Assembly: GCF_038404745.2 (NCBI RefSeq)
Contig: NZ_JAYKTT020000087.1
Span: forward strand, 27,670-91,669
DNA from: Chlorogloeopsis sp038404745
GTDB taxonomy: Bacteria > Cyanobacteriota > Cyanobacteriia > Cyanobacteriales > Nostocaceae
Reading direction: 5' to 3'
Length of the DNA stretch: 64,000 nt
The position numbers and the translations under genes were made by a program. This document shows, piece after piece, positions 62,100 through 64,000 of this stretch. The notes under the pieces are model-generated. The model saw nothing but the letters and a program-made list of their open reading frames with translations. It did no database searches and was not told where the DNA came from. Numbering within the stretch: the stretch's first letter is position 1; every line of letters starts with the position of its first letter.

Positions 62100-63701
62100 A
62101 TGTTAAAGCACAAAAAATGGAAAGCAAAAAATAGGCGACAGCCATCAAGTTGGAATGCCTATTCTAGAAACTCAAACTCGATAGTCCATCAAATATTGAG
62201 AGTTCTGAAACTGTTGTCTCCCAGTTGGCAAGCTTGCATCCCTTTAGCTTGTCTAATTGTGATGGGTTGGGGTTATGCAGCGGTTGCCCAAGCACCAGCC
62301 CCGGCAGAAGCTGGTCCTACCACAGCAGAACTAAAGGTTGCCCTTGACACTTTATGGGTGGCGCTCGCGGCTTTTTTGGTGTTCTTTATGAATGCCGGCT
62401 TTGGTATGTTAGAAACCGGCTTTTGCCGCCAGAAAAATGCCGTTAACGTTTTAGCCAAAAACTTGATTGTATTTGCTCTTGCCACTATTGCCTTTTGGGC
62501 GATCGGTTTTGGCTTGATGTTTGGCAATGGCAATGACTTTATCGGCTTAAATGGATTTTTCTTGCAAGGAGCTGATAACAGCCCTGCCACGGGAGATGCT
62601 TACAAAGGTGTTTTCAGCGCTTTAAGTTGGGCGGGAGTTCCCTTAGCAGCTAAATTTTTGTTCCAGTTGGTATTTGCCGGAACTGCGGCAACAATTGTTT
62701 CTGGTGCTGTTGCCGAACGTATTAAGTTTATTGACTTCCTGATTTTCAGCCTTTTACTTGTTGGTATTTCTTACGCTATCACCGGGCATTGGATTTGGGG
62801 CGGTGGCTGGCTGGCAGACATGGGTTTCTGGGATTTTGCTGGTTCTACGGTGGTTCACTCTGTTGGTGGCTGGGCAGCTTTAATGGGAGCAGCATTTCTT
62901 GGCCCTCGTCTTGGTAAATATCAAGATGGGCAAATAGTTGCTATTCCTGGACACAACATGAGCATCGCCACTTTAGGCTGTTTGATTTTGTGGTTGGGCT
63001 GGTTTGGTTTCAACCCCGGTTCTGTAATGGCAGCCGATCCCAATGCCATTACCCACATTGCCTTGACTACTAACATGGCAGGTGCTGTTGGTGGGATTGC
63101 TGCTACAATTACAGCTTGGCTGTACTTGGGCAAGCCAGACCTTTCAATGATTATTAATGGTATTTTGGCTGGCTTGGTTGCGGTGACAGCACCTTGTGCT
63201 TATATCACCATTGGCAGTGCTTTAATCATTGGTTTAATTGCTGGTGTCCTGGTAGTTTTCTCTGTCACTTTCTTTGACAGAATTAAAATTGATGACCCAG
63301 TTGGAGCCACATCCGTACACTTGGTTTGTGGGATTTGGGGAACTCTGGCAGTAGGTCTATTTGCTGTGGGCCCTGGTGTATACTCCTGGTACGGTGATGG
63401 ACTAGGCCCAGCAAGGGGTTTATTTGCAGGTGGTGGCTTAGGACAGTTCATTACTCAGTTCATCGGCGTAATTTCTGTGGGCGGTATGACTGTACTGCTT
63501 AGTACTATCTTCTGGCTCGTACTCAAAGCAACTTTAGGCATCAGAGTATCTAGACAAGAAGAGATAGAAGGTTTGGATATCGGTGAACACGGCATGGAAG
63601 CTTACAGCGGATTTCTCAAAGAAGCTGGTAGTGGTGGATTTACTGAACCAGGTAGCCCTAAAGGGATGTCACAATCAGGAGATTTGCCTACTAGTCTGTA
63701 A
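62100..63701 (+). CDS. amt: Ammonium transporter (Amt/MEP family)
   Basis: The 533-residue transporter has a basic N-terminus, a signal-like hydrophobic segment (residues about 45-65, ending AVAQAP) and 11 membrane helices. Amt blocks are clear: MNAGFGMLETGFCRQKNAVN, ITGHWIWGGGWLAD, the first pore His in TVVHSVGGWAALMGA, LWLGWFGFNPGS and the second pore His in GATSVHLVCGIWGTL. The C-terminal tail has the conserved DIGEHGMEAYSGF, which contacts PII proteins. The extended N-terminus (about 40 residues before the hydrophobic segment) is long and may start later. A strong terminator follows. Confidence 0.95.
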   Translation: MLKHKKWKAKNRRQPSSWNAYSRNSNSIVHQILRVLKLLSPSWQACIPLACLIVMGWGYAAVAQAPAPAEAGPTTAELKVALDTLWVALAAFLVFFMNAGFGMLETGFCRQKNAVNVLAKNLIVFALATIAFWAIGFGLMFGNGNDFIGLNGFFLQGADNSPATGDAYKGVFSALSWAGVPLAAKFLFQLVFAGTAATIVSGAVAERIKFIDFLIFSLLLVGISYAITGHWIWGGGWLADMGFWDFAGSTVVHSVGGWAALMGAAFLGPRLGKYQDGQIVAIPGHNMSIATLGCLILWLGWFGFNPGSVMAADPNAITHIALTTNMAGAVGGIAATITAWLYLGKPDLSMIINGILAGLVAVTAPCAYITIGSALIIGLIAGVLVVFSVTFFDRIKIDDPVGATSVHLVCGIWGTLAVGLFAVGPGVYSWYGDGLGPARGLFAGGGLGQFITQFIGVISVGGMTVLLSTIFWLVLKATLGIRVSRQEEIEGLDIGEHGMEAYSGFLKEAGSGGFTEPGSPKGMSQSGDLPTSL

Positions 63702-63746
63702 TTTTTGATTATTTCAGTTGTAGTTGTAGTACTGATAGATATTTAG

Positions 63747-63787
63747 CCCCCTAGAACTTTTCTGTTCCTACAGGGGGTGTTTTTTTG
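63747..63787 (+). terminator. Terminator of the ammonium transporter gene
   Basis: CCCCCT (63747-63752) pairs with AGGGGG (63772-63777) and is followed by TGTTTTTTTG. It starts 45 bp after the stop codon. The remaining 210 bp of the window are AT-rich with no gene. Confidence 0.8.
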
Positions 63788-64000
63788 AAAGATTATCTAA
63801 GTGTAAGTATTGTTGATACAAATCCAAAATTAAGACCCTTTTTATCTAGATACTGGAAGCTTAAACTATACAAAAAGAGTTTGAACAACCAAGTTGGTAT
63901 TATATATTTCTCTTTCAAACAGTAATATTCGGGTGAATTGGCTAACAATACTCGGATTTTAGCTTTTTTAGTTAATTAGACATGTTTATATTTATACAAT

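Overview
The window comes from a cyanobacterium, most likely a filamentous, heterocyst-forming member of the Nostocales. The signs are abundant GCGATCGC (HIP1) octamers inside genes, heptameric short tandem repeats of the TTAGTCA/CTAACCA type between genes, a DevBCA-type exporter remnant, a helical carotenoid protein plus OCP C-terminal homologue pair, a high-light-inducible protein, a CRR6-type NDH-1 assembly factor, Mg-protoporphyrin methyltransferase, a PerR/FurC-like regulator and a primary sigma factor very like SigA of Anabaena. The genus cannot be fixed from the sequence alone.

Layout. 1-3.5 kb: the last codons of a DevC-type permease, a devA-like ATPase gene broken by an in-frame TGA just before its Walker A motif, a Uma2-family nuclease-like protein, an SGNH hydrolase and miaA. 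3.8-13.6 kb: core information genes gyrB, sigA and a second-type gyrA/parC paralogue, with a short hli gene (9138-9317) and a membrane protein. 13.8-20 kb: a CheY-like regulator, a TPR protein and a MacAB-like tripartite exporter (adaptor, permease, ATPase) whose last two genes are separated by about 500 bp of repeats. 20.3-24.7 kb: a photoprotection locus with two helical carotenoid proteins and an OCP C-terminal-domain homologue, interrupted by a HAD phosphatase and queG. 24.8-31.7 kb: small hypotheticals, a PsiE-family protein, a TPR protein, an EF-G-like GTPase and a prohibitin-family protein. 32-40 kb: envelope proteolysis (CtpA-like, LysM-M23, HtrA-like), two MEP isoprenoid genes (ispG, ispD), scpB and a DUF760 protein. 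40-52 kb: a GT9 glycosyltransferase, an orphan protein, CRR6, a Fur-family regulator, a DUF3685 regulator, a flavin reductase-like protein without the redox cysteines, cobD, HU and hemD. 52-56 kb: two small proteins sharing a cysteine-rich C-terminal motif, followed by a two-partner-secretion exoprotein. 56-64 kb: DUF423 protein, chlM, nagA, purE and an ammonium transporter.

Most genes look like stable housekeeping genes in single-gene or two-gene units. The accessory signal lies in the repeats. A roughly 65 bp element with 14 bp terminal inverted repeats (GTACGGGCGGGTTT type) occurs at least six times between genes, once with a clean 16 bp nested insertion. Purine-rich or CTGCCTT-type dispersed repeats also seem to have entered coding regions in frame: miaA, the gyrA paralogue, cobD, nagA, the DUF3685 regulator and the signal-peptide region of a TPR protein all carry extra segments that read like these repeats.

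The best candidates for something undescribed are (1) the twin Cys-tail peptides at 52491-52787 and 53236-53478, next to a large secreted protein; (2) repeat-driven lengthening of conserved proteins; (3) the nonsense codon in the exporter ATPase. No tRNA, rRNA, CRISPR array or intact transposase gene was recognised.
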